The notes under the pieces were generated by a model. It made no database searches and was not told the DNA's origin. It was given only the letters and a program-made list of their open reading frames with translations. The position numbers and the translations under genes are program-made. From Nitrospirota bacterium (GTDB lineage Bacteria > Nitrospirota > 9FT-COMBO-42-15 > HDB-SIOI813), in NCBI GenBank assembly GCA_020846775.1, contig JADLDG010000100.1, positions 1 to 44,608 of the forward strand: a stretch of DNA of 44,608 nt, in the 5' to 3' direction. Every line of letters starts with the position of its first letter. Position 1 is the first letter of the stretch. Positions 9,008 through 16,855 of the stretch are shown piece after piece.

Positions 9008-9299
9008 TATCGTTCGTAAAGCGTTGTTAGCAGGTCTTGGAGCGCAGGAGAGGGCCAAAGAGTTTGTTGAGGAGCTTGTCAGAAAAGGAGAATTGAGCCA
9101 GAGTGATGCAGCTAAATTGATGAATGAGGTGATGTCAAAGGCTGAAAAAAGTGGTGAAGAGATAGATAAAAAGATTGGTGAGGTGGTAGAAAAAACCTTT
9201 GATAAACTCAATCTGCCAAGTAAAAAAGACGTTGAGAAGCTTGAAACAAGTATCCGGGAGCTATCAAACCGGGTAAAAAATCTGGAAGAATCCAGTTAG
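9000..9299 (+). CDS. Phasin-like coiled-coil protein
   Basis: A 99-residue, highly charged, mostly helical protein beginning MLDIVRKALLAGLGAQERAKEF and ending in a heptad-like helix (KKDVEKLETSIRELSNRVKNLEES). The pattern fits the small phasin-superfamily proteins annotated as polyhydroxyalkanoate granule-associated. No PHA synthase is in the window, so a granule role is not supported by context. The start codon overlaps the end of alaS by 8 bases, with a strong AAGGAGG (8987-8993) inside alaS, so translation is probably coupled. Function is not established. Confidence 0.7.
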   Translation: MLDIVRKALLAGLGAQERAKEFVEELVRKGELSQSDAAKLMNEVMSKAEKSGEEIDKKIGEVVEKTFDKLNLPSKKDVEKLETSIRELSNRVKNLEESS

Positions 9300-9314
9300 C
9301 TTCCAGCCCTGCAG

Positions 9315-9761
9315 ATGCGTATTCTATCCTTAGATGTAGGAGATAAAAGGATTGGGGTTGCGATAAGTGACGAGCTTGAAATAGCGGCCCATAGCCTTAC
9401 TACTATTCACCGTTCAGATCCCGACCATGTTTTTGCAAGTATTAAAGAAATCATCGAAGAATACAATGTGGAAGAAATTGTTGTCGGTATGCCTGTAATG
9501 ATGAATGGAACCATGGGGATTCAGGGTGAGAAGGTATCAAGCTTTGTTGAAGAGCTGAAGAAAGAGGTAGTGGTTCCGGTAATGTTCATGGATGAGAGGT
9601 TAAGTACCCGTTATGTCGAAAAGGTATTAATTGATGCTGATGTCAGCAGAAAAAAAAGGGGCAAGGTTATAGATAAGCTGGCTGCAGTTATTATCCTTCA
9701 GGACTATCTTCGCATTAGAGGTATAGGGGGATCTGAAAAGACATTTCCGGATGAAGACTAA
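9315..9761 (+). CDS. ruvX: Holliday junction resolvase-like / pre-16S rRNA nuclease RuvX (YqgF)
   Basis: An RNase H-fold nuclease of 148 residues, normal length. Motifs are LSLDVGDKRIGVAISDE (first catalytic Asp), IVVGMPVMMNGTMG, FMDERLST (Glu motif) and DKLAAVIILQDYL (C-terminal Asp). The family processes the 5' end of 16S rRNA in E. coli and has been proposed to act on Holliday junctions. It begins 15 bases after the phasin-like gene and overlaps mltG by 11 bases; a yqgF-mltG neighbourhood downstream of alaS is a common arrangement. Confidence 0.93.
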   Translation: MRILSLDVGDKRIGVAISDELEIAAHSLTTIHRSDPDHVFASIKEIIEEYNVEEIVVGMPVMMNGTMGIQGEKVSSFVEELKKEVVVPVMFMDERLSTRYVEKVLIDADVSRKKRGKVIDKLAAVIILQDYLRIRGIGGSEKTFPDED

Positions 9762-10779
9762 CCAGGTCAATACTGTTATCGGAATAATTGTAATCCTCGC
9801 TATTCTCATTTTTCTGGCCAGCTACAGCAGCCTGTTTGCCATGAGGAGTAGTAATAAAGAGGTTCGAATATTCGAGGTGCCTGAGGGTGTGACAGTTAAG
9901 TGGATTGCCGGCAGACTTGAAAAAGAGGGCATTATTTCCAATAGTACATTGTTTATGTTGGCCGGGAGGTTTTTATTATCAGATAAATATGTGAAGGCAG
10001 GCGAGTACCTTTTCACAGTGGATATGAGTCTGATTGAGGTAATTTCAGCCTTCCAGGAGGGTAAGGTAAACTATCGCACAGTGACAATACCCGATGGCGC
10101 TAAGATTGACAGGATAGGAGAAATTCTTCAGGATGAGGGTTTAGTGGATAAAGAGACATTCGGGCAGCTTACCAGAAACCAGGGATTAATAAAATTGCTT
10201 AATCTGGATACAGAGATAGACAGCCTTGAGGGATTTCTGTATCCGGATACATATTACTTTATTAAGGGTAGTACACCTGACAGGGTAGTGAGAAAGATGG
10301 TGATGAGGTTTAAAAAACTTTTTACACCTGATATGGAACGAAGGGCTGCAGAATTGAAAATGTCGGTGAAAGATGTGGTTACTCTTGCATCAGTAATTGA
10401 AAAAGAGTCAGGGAGTGAATCTGAACGACCGTTGATATCTGCAGTCTTTCATAACAGGCTGAGGCTCAAGATGCCCCTTCAGAGTGACCCGACTGTTATC
10501 TACGCACTCGGAGAGGGGTTTGACGGAGATCTCAAAAAAAATGATCTCAGGTTCAAGTCGTCATATAATACGTATCTGCAGCGAGGGCTGCCTCCGGGAC
10601 CAATAGGCAGTCCGACTATCGGTTCGCTTCATGCAGCATTATATCCTGCGGATGTTGATTATCTCTACTTCGTATCCATGAATGACGGAACGCATTACTT
10701 TTCTAATAACTTTGATGAACATGATAAGGCAGTAACTCTCTATCAGAGATCTCTTGCATTAAAGAAAAATCAGAATTAA
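9751..10779 (+). CDS. mltG: Endolytic murein transglycosylase MltG
   Basis: An inner-membrane lytic transglycosylase that cuts nascent glycan strands and is thought to set strand length. The 342 residues start with one transmembrane segment (about 9-30), then a LysM-like YceG region, then the catalytic domain with ASVIEKESG (Glu 217/219), FHNRLRLKMPLQSDPTVIYALG and the C-terminal GLPPGPIGSPTIGSLHAALYP. YFVSMNDGTHYFSN near the end is also family-typical. The start overlaps ruvX by 11 bases. It appears to be the last gene before a 222-base non-coding stretch. Confidence 0.94.
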   Translation: MKTNQVNTVIGIIVILAILIFLASYSSLFAMRSSNKEVRIFEVPEGVTVKWIAGRLEKEGIISNSTLFMLAGRFLLSDKYVKAGEYLFTVDMSLIEVISAFQEGKVNYRTVTIPDGAKIDRIGEILQDEGLVDKETFGQLTRNQGLIKLLNLDTEIDSLEGFLYPDTYYFIKGSTPDRVVRKMVMRFKKLFTPDMERRAAELKMSVKDVVTLASVIEKESGSESERPLISAVFHNRLRLKMPLQSDPTVIYALGEGFDGDLKKNDLRFKSSYNTYLQRGLPPGPIGSPTIGSLHAALYPADVDYLYFVSMNDGTHYFSNNFDEHDKAVTLYQRSLALKKNQN

Positions 10780-11001
10780 GCGGATAATATACTAACAGGG
10801 CAGCTATTCCCGGTGAAATATTGAGCAACGAATCCCCATGGGCGGTTAGAAAGCGCCGCTCATAGCAGCAGGCGAGATATAGTTGATCAGCATCGGCCTG
10901 TGGGGTAAGACATTATCTGGAATTGCTACTGTCAGGCCATCCAGCTTGACACCCTGCAACGGAGTATGTTAGCGTCCATATATTTAGAAGGAGGAACAGC
11001 T
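10780..11001 (+). other. 222-base intergenic region with potential long-range base pairing
   Basis: No convincing gene lies here. Several segments can pair across the region: CCCCATGGGC (10834-10843) with GCCTGTGGGG, and the CAGCTATTCC area (from 10801) with GGAATTGCTACTG (10919-10931). This gives an elongated hairpin with an internal bubble. A small RNA or a long structured leader of the downstream response-regulator gene are both possible. A 37-codon minus-strand frame (10846-10959) lacks a good start. AAGGAGGA at 10988-10995 is the ribosome-binding site of the next gene. Confidence 0.3.
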
Positions 11002-12297
11002 ATGGGTAAGAAGATTCTTGTTGCAGACTCAGATAGCGTTGTGCTGCAGGTGGTATCATATTTCCTGAAGTTGGAGGGGTTTGAAGTGGAGGTAGTCGGT
11101 GATGGTGTTTCTGCAATGGAGGCGATAGAAAAGATCTCTCCGGATGTCATCATCATGTCCCCTGATCTTCCTGGTCTTAATGGAGTGGAGGTTAGTCAAT
11201 TTATCAAAGAAAAACCGCAATATAAAGCAATTCCCATAATATTTCTTTCTGAAAGCGACGAACCGTTGCTCAATAACATCCCGGATCTGTATGAGAAATT
11301 CGGTACTGTCAATAAGCCTATTGATCCTACTAAGCTTGTTAATACAGTAAACGAGTTTATAGAGAAAAGGCCGGATCCTTCAGCAGAGTCAATTTCTGCA
11401 GATGATGTCGTGAAATCTTTAAAGAGTATTGAGGAACTACTTGGATGGGATATTCCTGACAAGAGGTTGCTGCATAAGACAGAAGAATACCATCAGGATA
11501 GGTCCGTGAAGGGAACTTTTGACATTACCGAAATGTTGTCCGGAATAATTAACGTCCCGGATAATGGTACAGAGGTCAGCCTAACCACTCACCCTGCAGA
11601 TGAGACTCCGGGATATCAGCATGAACTCGTATCAGGATCATATGAGGAGGGGATCCCGAAACAATCTCGAGATGAATTGGATGATGACAGACAGACGGGT
11701 TTTTCACGTCAAGCACCAGTGAACCCATGGCCTGCAAATGATTACGAAACTCCGGTATGTCACCCGGAGTTTGTTTCAGGGTCTTTTGGTAAGGGTGTAT
11801 CTAAGCTGGTTCGGGATGAAGACTGGAATGGCAGAGAAGGTCTTTCTGTTGGAAGGTCCATGGTCTGTGAGATGACAACGCATGATGAGAATCATGTACG
11901 GTATGCTGAACCCGTCACAGGGACTCAAACTATGCATGGTCAGGAGAGCCCGCAACAAGTTTGGGATGACAGTGAAGGTATGGTATGCAGTGAAGTCGTT
12001 GTAAACAGTGAAGAAATAGAATATAAAGAAAAAGACGAACACAGAAATGACAGGGTGGAAAATAATTCCAGGGCAGAAGAATTTTATGATCCCATTAACG
12101 AATCAGCCGTAAGCGAACCTGATGAAGCAGCAGATGTGGAGGTGGGTCTAAAAAGCAGGATCACTGATGAGATGATAGAGAATATGGTCAGAAAGATTGC
12201 GGTTGATGTCGTCGAAAGGGTTGCAAGGGAATTAGTTCCTGATATAGCAGAGAGAGAGATAATAAAAGAAATTGAGCGACTTAAGGGTACTGAATAA
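11002..12297 (+). CDS. Response-regulator-like protein with degenerate receiver and repeat-filled linker
   Basis: Residues 1-124 fold as a CheY-type receiver (KKILVADSD... VIIMSPDLPGLNG ... IIFLSESDE ... VNKPIDPTKL). The phosphoacceptor Asp position is Ser53, and the acidic pair is reduced to Asp9 plus Ser10; Ser83 and Lys105 are kept. It is therefore probably a pseudo-receiver. A long acidic, low-complexity linker (~125-385) contains three peptides that look like translated palindromic repeats (from nt 11614, 11758 and ~11908). The C terminus is an amphipathic helix (MVRKIAVDVVERVARELVPDIAEREIIKEIERL) of a kind seen at the ends of such regulators. Start 11002 is chosen for AAGGAGGA (10988-10995). 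The 3' end overlaps valS by 26 bases. Confidence 0.8.
   Translation: MGKKILVADSDSVVLQVVSYFLKLEGFEVEVVGDGVSAMEAIEKISPDVIIMSPDLPGLNGVEVSQFIKEKPQYKAIPIIFLSESDEPLLNNIPDLYEKFGTVNKPIDPTKLVNTVNEFIEKRPDPSAESISADDVVKSLKSIEELLGWDIPDKRLLHKTEEYHQDRSVKGTFDITEMLSGIINVPDNGTEVSLTTHPADETPGYQHELVSGSYEEGIPKQSRDELDDDRQTGFSRQAPVNPWPANDYETPVCHPEFVSGSFGKGVSKLVRDEDWNGREGLSVGRSMVCEMTTHDENHVRYAEPVTGTQTMHGQESPQQVWDDSEGMVCSEVVVNSEEIEYKEKDEHRNDRVENNSRAEEFYDPINESAVSEPDEAADVEVGLKSRITDEMIENMVRKIAVDVVERVARELVPDIAEREIIKEIERLKGTE
11614..11676 (+). repeat. In-frame palindromic repeat remnant, copy 1
   Basis: The translated segment reads YQHELVSGSYEEG then IPKQSRDE. This matches the familiar repeat-derived peptide pattern HPELVSGS...KQVRDD seen in many bacterial proteins. 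At the DNA level, CATGAACTCGTATCAGGATC and GGATCCCGAAACAATCTCG preserve the two arms of a decayed inverted repeat. Confidence 0.65.
11758..11820 (+). repeat. In-frame palindromic repeat remnant, copy 2
   Basis: This is the best-preserved copy. It translates as CHPEFVSGSFGKGVSKLVRDE and the DNA keeps CACCCGGAGTTTGTTTCAGG, close to the CACCCTGAACTTGTTTCAGG type found in dispersed repeats. It is in the same frame as copy 1, 144 bases downstream. Confidence 0.7.
11908..11970 (+). repeat. In-frame palindromic repeat remnant, copy 3 (most decayed)
   Basis: The translation YAEPVTGTQ...ESPQQVWDD parallels HPEPVSGS...SPQQVRDD of copies 1 and 2. The DNA retains TATGCTGAACCCGTCACAGG and CAACAAGTTTGGGATGACAG. 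Similarity is lower, so this copy is tentative. Confidence 0.5.
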
Positions 12298-14902
12298 AAC
12301 TTACGATCCTAAAGATGTAGAGGAAAAATGGTATAAATTCTGGGAAGATCAGGGTTATTTCCGTGCGAATTACAAGGAAGACCGGCCTTTATTTTCTGTA
12401 GTAATCCCGCCCCCGAACATTACAGGCTCACTACATATGGGACATGCCCTTAATACCACCATTCAGGATATCATTGTCAGGTGGAAGCGGATGTCAGGAT
12501 TCAATACCCTCTGGCTGCCTGGTACAGACCATGCCGGAATTGCAACTCAAAACGTCGTTGAACGCGAGATTGCCTCAGAGGGGAGCAGCAGGAATGAATA
12601 CGGCAGAAAGAAGTTTATTGAAAAGGTCTGGAAATGGAGGGAGCAGTACGGCCGTACCATTGTGTATCAGCTTAAACGTCTCGGTGGCTCCTGTGACTGG
12701 AGCAGGGAGCGTTTTACAATGGATGAAGGGATGTCTGCGGCAGTGCGGGAGGTCTTTGTACGGCTCTATGAAGAAGGCCTGATCTGTCGTGATAGTTATA
12801 TTATAAACTGGTGCCCGAGGTGTATGACGGCATTGTCTGATTTAGAGGTGGAACATGAGAATCTGCAGGGGAAGTTATATCATGTTCGATATGACCTTAC
12901 AGATGGTTCAGGGTCGCTGATTGTTGCTACTACGAGACCTGAGACTATACCCGGGGACACAGCGGTTGCGGTAAATCCTAAAGATGACAGGTATAGAGAT
13001 TTCATAGGCAAGACACTGTTTCTACCAGTTATTGGCAGGGCGATACCTGTTATTGCTGATGAAGTTGTTGATATGGAGTTTGGTACCGGTGCATTGAAGA
13101 TAACCCCGGCTCATGACCCGAATGACTTTGAGGTTGGTAACAGGCATGGCTTACCAAAGATAAAAGTTATGGGTGATGATGGTGTAATGAATGATGAAGC
13201 AGGACCGTATAAGGGGATGGATCGTTTTAAATGCAGAAAGGCAATACTCAAAGACCTGTCTGACAGTGAAACACTGATTAAGGAAGAGGATCATGTTCAT
13301 GCAGTAGGTCATTGTTATCGTTGTAAAACAATAATAGAGCCAAACATATCAAAACAGTGGTTTGTCAGGATGAAGACCCTTGCTGCGCCTGCAATCAGGG
13401 CCGCAGAGGACGGATCAGTCCGATTTATACCAAAAGGATGGGAGAATACTTATTTTGAATGGATGAACAATATTAAGGACTGGTGTATTTCAAGGCAGAT
13501 TTGGTGGGGGCATCAGATCCCGGCATGGTATTGCGGCATCTGTAACGGAATTACTGTATCCAGGACTGACCCGTCATCGTGCGGGCATTGCGGTAGTAAT
13601 GACATTCATCAGGACGGGGATGTGCTGGATACATGGTTTTCCTCTGCCCTGTGGCCGTTTTCAACGCTGGGATGGCCAAATGAAACAGAAGACCTCAAGC
13701 GTTATTATCCTACATCGGTCCTCGTGACCGGATTTGATATACTCTTTTTCTGGGTTGCACGTATGATGATGATGGGTCTTAAGTTTATGGGTGAAGCGCC
13801 ATTCAGGGATGTGTGCATACATGCCCTCGTAAGGGATGCCGAGGGGCAGAAGATGAGTAAGTCCAGGGGTAATGTCATTGATCCGCTCATTATTATGGAC
13901 AAATACGGCACTGATGCCCTCAGATTCACGCTGGCCTCAATGGCCTCACCAGGGCGTGACATAAAACTTGCCGAGGACCGTATAGAAGGCTACAGGAATT
14001 TTGGCAACAAGATCTGGAATGCAGCAAGATTCATATTCATGAATATGCAGGATGAGACTGCCGCCATTGATCATACAGCATTATCCCTTCCCGACAAGTG
14101 GATATTAAGCCGCCTGAACAGGACAGTTAAGGATGTTACAAAGATGCTCGGGGACTACAGGTTTGATCTTGCGGCAGGCACTATATACAGTTTTTTCTGG
14201 CGGGAGTTTTGTGACTGGTATGTTGAGTTTGCGAAGATTCAGATTCAGGAAGGCGGCGATATCAGAGATAACACAGTTGCAGTCCTGGTTAATACATTGG
14301 ATACTTCCCTTCGTATGCTTCATCCGATTATGCCCTTCATTACCGAAGAGATATGGCATCAGCTTCACAGCTCCTCAATTATGACTGCGCCTTATCCGTC
14401 TGCTGAAGATGCATTAATGGATGAACTGGTTGAATCACAGATGGAATCTGTCATGGATATTATAAAGAATGTAAGGAGCCTAAGAGCAGAGTTGAATATA
14501 CCTCCGTCTAAGGAGGTTGATGTTTACCTTAAAATTGACAGTGATGTTGTGAGTGGTCTCGTTGATGGACAGATGACCTATATTAAAAGATTAACCTCAG
14601 CCGGTAATGTAATAAAAGGCGCTGATATAAAACGGCCTGAGCTTTCAGCCATCCTGGTCTTCGCAGGTGGAGAGATATATTTGCCCCTGGCAGGCATAAT
14701 TGATATAAATAAAGAGAAGGGACTCCTGGAGAAGAGATTGAAGAATATTGGGGATGAGATAAGCAGGATTGAGAAGAAACTGTCGAATAACAGCTTCGTT
14801 GAAAAAGCGCCGCAGGAGGTAGTCCTGAAAGAAAAGGAAAAGCATAAGGAGTTGATGGATCAGAAGGAGAGAATTGAATCAAACCTTTCATGGTTAAAAT
14901 AA
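12272..14902 (+). CDS. valS: Valyl-tRNA synthetase
   Basis: A class I synthetase that charges tRNA-Val. The 876-residue protein has the HIGH-type motif HMGH (residues 55-58, within PPPNITGSLHMGH), the editing CP1 domain (ATTRPETIPGDTAVAVNP), KMSKS (527-531), an anticodon-binding helical domain and the C-terminal coiled-coil arm of ValRS (EKGLLEKRLKNIGDEISRIE). It starts at TTG 12272 inside the end of the preceding regulator gene. No clean ribosome-binding site is seen, so translational coupling is likely and the start is uncertain by a few codons. Confidence 0.97.
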   Translation: MSDLRVLNKTYDPKDVEEKWYKFWEDQGYFRANYKEDRPLFSVVIPPPNITGSLHMGHALNTTIQDIIVRWKRMSGFNTLWLPGTDHAGIATQNVVEREIASEGSSRNEYGRKKFIEKVWKWREQYGRTIVYQLKRLGGSCDWSRERFTMDEGMSAAVREVFVRLYEEGLICRDSYIINWCPRCMTALSDLEVEHENLQGKLYHVRYDLTDGSGSLIVATTRPETIPGDTAVAVNPKDDRYRDFIGKTLFLPVIGRAIPVIADEVVDMEFGTGALKITPAHDPNDFEVGNRHGLPKIKVMGDDGVMNDEAGPYKGMDRFKCRKAILKDLSDSETLIKEEDHVHAVGHCYRCKTIIEPNISKQWFVRMKTLAAPAIRAAEDGSVRFIPKGWENTYFEWMNNIKDWCISRQIWWGHQIPAWYCGICNGITVSRTDPSSCGHCGSNDIHQDGDVLDTWFSSALWPFSTLGWPNETEDLKRYYPTSVLVTGFDILFFWVARMMMMGLKFMGEAPFRDVCIHALVRDAEGQKMSKSRGNVIDPLIIMDKYGTDALRFTLASMASPGRDIKLAEDRIEGYRNFGNKIWNAARFIFMNMQDETAAIDHTALSLPDKWILSRLNRTVKDVTKMLGDYRFDLAAGTIYSFFWREFCDWYVEFAKIQIQEGGDIRDNTVAVLVNTLDTSLRMLHPIMPFITEEIWHQLHSSSIMTAPYPSAEDALMDELVESQMESVMDIIKNVRSLRAELNIPPSKEVDVYLKIDSDVVSGLVDGQMTYIKRLTSAGNVIKGADIKRPELSAILVFAGGEIYLPLAGIIDINKEKGLLEKRLKNIGDEISRIEKKLSNNSFVEKAPQEVVLKEKEKHKELMDQKERIESNLSWLK

Positions 14903-14909
14903 GGATGGT

Positions 14910-15827
14910 ATGGATGGGGGTCAGGTCTTGAATTTTGACTATAAAAGTCAAAAATCAAGACCTGACCCCGCCATTGTGGATATGTCGCCAGATATTACGA
15001 GAATAATAGACTCAGCCCTATCAGAAGATATCGGTCATGGTGATATTACCTCATCCATACTTATCCCGGATGACATAATTGCCATAGGAATGCTAATTGC
15101 GGAGGACGATATTGTATTAGCCGGACTTCCCGTTGCAGCTGAGGTGTTTAAACAACTCGACAAGGATGCAGTTTTTGATGGGCTTGCATCAGACGGGGAC
15201 TTGATAAAAGCCGGGAGTGTCATCGCTCGTGTATCCGGTAAAGGCAGAGCGCTCCTCTCAGCGGAGAGGGTCGCCCTCAATTTTCTGCAGAGACTCTCAG
15301 GAATTTCTACACTATCAAGAAGGTATGCAGATGCAGTAATGGGACTGCCAGTACGTATCTCAGATACCAGAAAGACAACCCCCGGGCTGAGGCCCCTGGA
15401 GAAATATGCAGTAAGGGCTGGAGGTTGCTTTAATCACAGGTATGGTTTATTTGATAGTGTCCTTATCAAGGAAAATCATATAGCATTAACTTCAGGGGTG
15501 GAAAAGGCTGTTTCAATGGCGAAAATAAACAGCCCTCACACCATGAAGGTTGAGGTCGAAGTAAAAACCCTGGATGAGGTCAAGGTTGCTGTAATGTGTG
15601 AGGCAGATATAATAATGCTTGATAACATGGATATTTCAATGATGCGGGAGGCTGTCAGGATTATACGGGAGAATAATGACAGAAAGATACTGATCGAGGC
15701 TTCAGGAGGGATGAGTCTTGACAGGGTGAGGGATGTCGCACTGACAGGTGTGGATATTATATCTGTCGGGGCACTTACACATGCAGCGGCATGGGTTAAT
15801 ATAAGCATGGATATTGAGATGAAATGA
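14910..15827 (+). CDS. nadC: Nicotinate-nucleotide pyrophosphorylase (quinolinate phosphoribosyltransferase)
   Basis: NadC makes nicotinate mononucleotide from quinolinate and PRPP in de novo NAD synthesis. Motifs are ALSEDIGHGDITSS, SAERVALNFLQRLSGI, DTRKTTPGLRPLEKYAV, GLFDSVLIKENHI, KVEVEVKTLDE and IEASGGMSLDRVRD. From ATG 14910 the product has 305 residues; homologues normally start near MSPDITRIIDSAL, encoded from ATG 14982 (281 residues). The extra N-terminal ~20 residues are the translation of a palindromic repeat (14917-14969). TAAGGA just before 14910 is the only ribosome-binding site visible, which favours the longer form. It overlaps birA by 4 bases (ATGA). Confidence 0.93.
   Translation: MDGGQVLNFDYKSQKSRPDPAIVDMSPDITRIIDSALSEDIGHGDITSSILIPDDIIAIGMLIAEDDIVLAGLPVAAEVFKQLDKDAVFDGLASDGDLIKAGSVIARVSGKGRALLSAERVALNFLQRLSGISTLSRRYADAVMGLPVRISDTRKTTPGLRPLEKYAVRAGGCFNHRYGLFDSVLIKENHIALTSGVEKAVSMAKINSPHTMKVEVEVKTLDEVKVAVMCEADIIMLDNMDISMMREAVRIIRENNDRKILIEASGGMSLDRVRDVALTGVDIISVGALTHAAAWVNISMDIEMK
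14917..14969. repeat. GGGGTCAGGTCTTGA palindrome at the 5' end of nadC
   Basis: Two 24-base arms (14917-14940 and 14946-14969) are inverted copies with one mismatch around a 5-base loop (ATAAA). The left arm begins GGGGTCAGGTCTTGAATTTT. The sequence resembles REP-type palindromes mobilised by RAYT/IS200-like transposases; no such transposase is in the window. It lies between the nadC ribosome-binding site/ATG 14910 and the conserved NadC N terminus, in frame. Confidence 0.92.
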
Positions 15828-16810
15828 GGCGACCTGGAAGCATAAACGACCAGATAATTGAAACCTTTAAAAAAAACGGGAATTCCTTCGTCTCCGGCCA
15901 GGAAATAAGTAACAATATAAATATATCAAGGACTGCAGTGTGGAAGCATATCGAGGGTCTGAGGAAAAAAGGGTACTTGATTGAGAGTATGCCGTCAAAA
16001 GGATACAGGCTGGTTGAAATACCCGATCGTCTTTGTCCTGATAAGATTAGAGATACATTAAAGACAAAAACCATAGGCAAGAAGATTCTTTTTTTTGATG
16101 AGGTGGGCTCGACCAATGACGTTGCCATGGAGAGCGGGGCAAAAGGGCTGGCAGAGGGACTTGTTATACTGTCAGAGGGACAGTCTCATGGGAAAGGAAG
16201 GATGGGGCGCACATGGGTTTCACCTGGGAATGTTAATATCTATATTTCGATATTATTAAGACCGGATATATCCCCGCAATATGCCCCGGTGATGACAATG
16301 ATGTCTGCAATTTCTACAGCACGGGCGATAACTGAAGTTACTGGTCTTGAGACAACGATAAAGTGGCCTAATGATATACTTATTGACAGGAAGAAGGTTT
16401 CCGGTATTCTGACGGAGATGAACGCAGAACAGGAGCGAATAAACTACATTGCAGCAGGAATAGGCATAAACGTTAATATGAAAAAACAGGATTTCCCTGA
16501 GGACCTGCGAATGCCTGCAACCTCTCTTTCAGAATGTCTTGGTAAGAGGGTGGATCGTATGAATCTGTTATTTGCGTTGATTAATACACTTGAACAGGAC
16601 TATGAAGAACTTAAGAATTACGGTGTAAAATCTATCTTCAGAAGATGGCGAAATGGATGTGACATCCTTAAAAGGCGAATACAGGTTTCTCTTCCGGGTG
16701 AGCAGATAACAGGAGTTGCTGAAGATTTATCACCGGAAGGCGGGCTTATAATGATCCTTGACAGAGGGGGAAAAAGGGTTATATATGCAGGGGACGTTAC
16801 AATTCTCTGA
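15824..16810 (+). CDS. birA: Bifunctional biotin ligase / biotin operon repressor BirA
   Basis: The 328-residue protein has an N-terminal winged-helix DNA-binding domain (ISNNINISRTAVWKHIEGLRKKG) followed by the biotin-protein ligase domain: biotin/AMP loop SHGKGRMGRTWVSPG, KWPNDILIDRKKVSGILTEM, and a C-terminal SH3-like domain (GVAEDLSPEGGLIMI). It attaches biotin to carboxylase carrier proteins and, given the HTH, probably represses biotin genes. The glycine-rich loop reads GKGRMGR, not GRGRxGR. It overlaps nadC by 4 bases and is followed by coaX, giving a cofactor gene run nadC-birA-coaX. Confidence 0.94.
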   Translation: MRRPGSINDQIIETFKKNGNSFVSGQEISNNINISRTAVWKHIEGLRKKGYLIESMPSKGYRLVEIPDRLCPDKIRDTLKTKTIGKKILFFDEVGSTNDVAMESGAKGLAEGLVILSEGQSHGKGRMGRTWVSPGNVNIYISILLRPDISPQYAPVMTMMSAISTARAITEVTGLETTIKWPNDILIDRKKVSGILTEMNAEQERINYIAAGIGINVNMKKQDFPEDLRMPATSLSECLGKRVDRMNLLFALINTLEQDYEELKNYGVKSIFRRWRNGCDILKRRIQVSLPGEQITGVAEDLSPEGGLIMILDRGGKRVIYAGDVTIL

Positions 16811-16855
16811 CGACTTCGTAAAAAATATCTGCTGTATTATTTGAGGTTTTTACAT

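Noticed and set aside
10846-10959. 37-codon minus-strand frame with protein-like sequence (LDGLTVAIPDNVLP) between mltG and the response-regulator gene
   Set aside because: Only a TTG start, no ribosome-binding site and no recognised family. It could be a gene fragment, but chance cannot be excluded.
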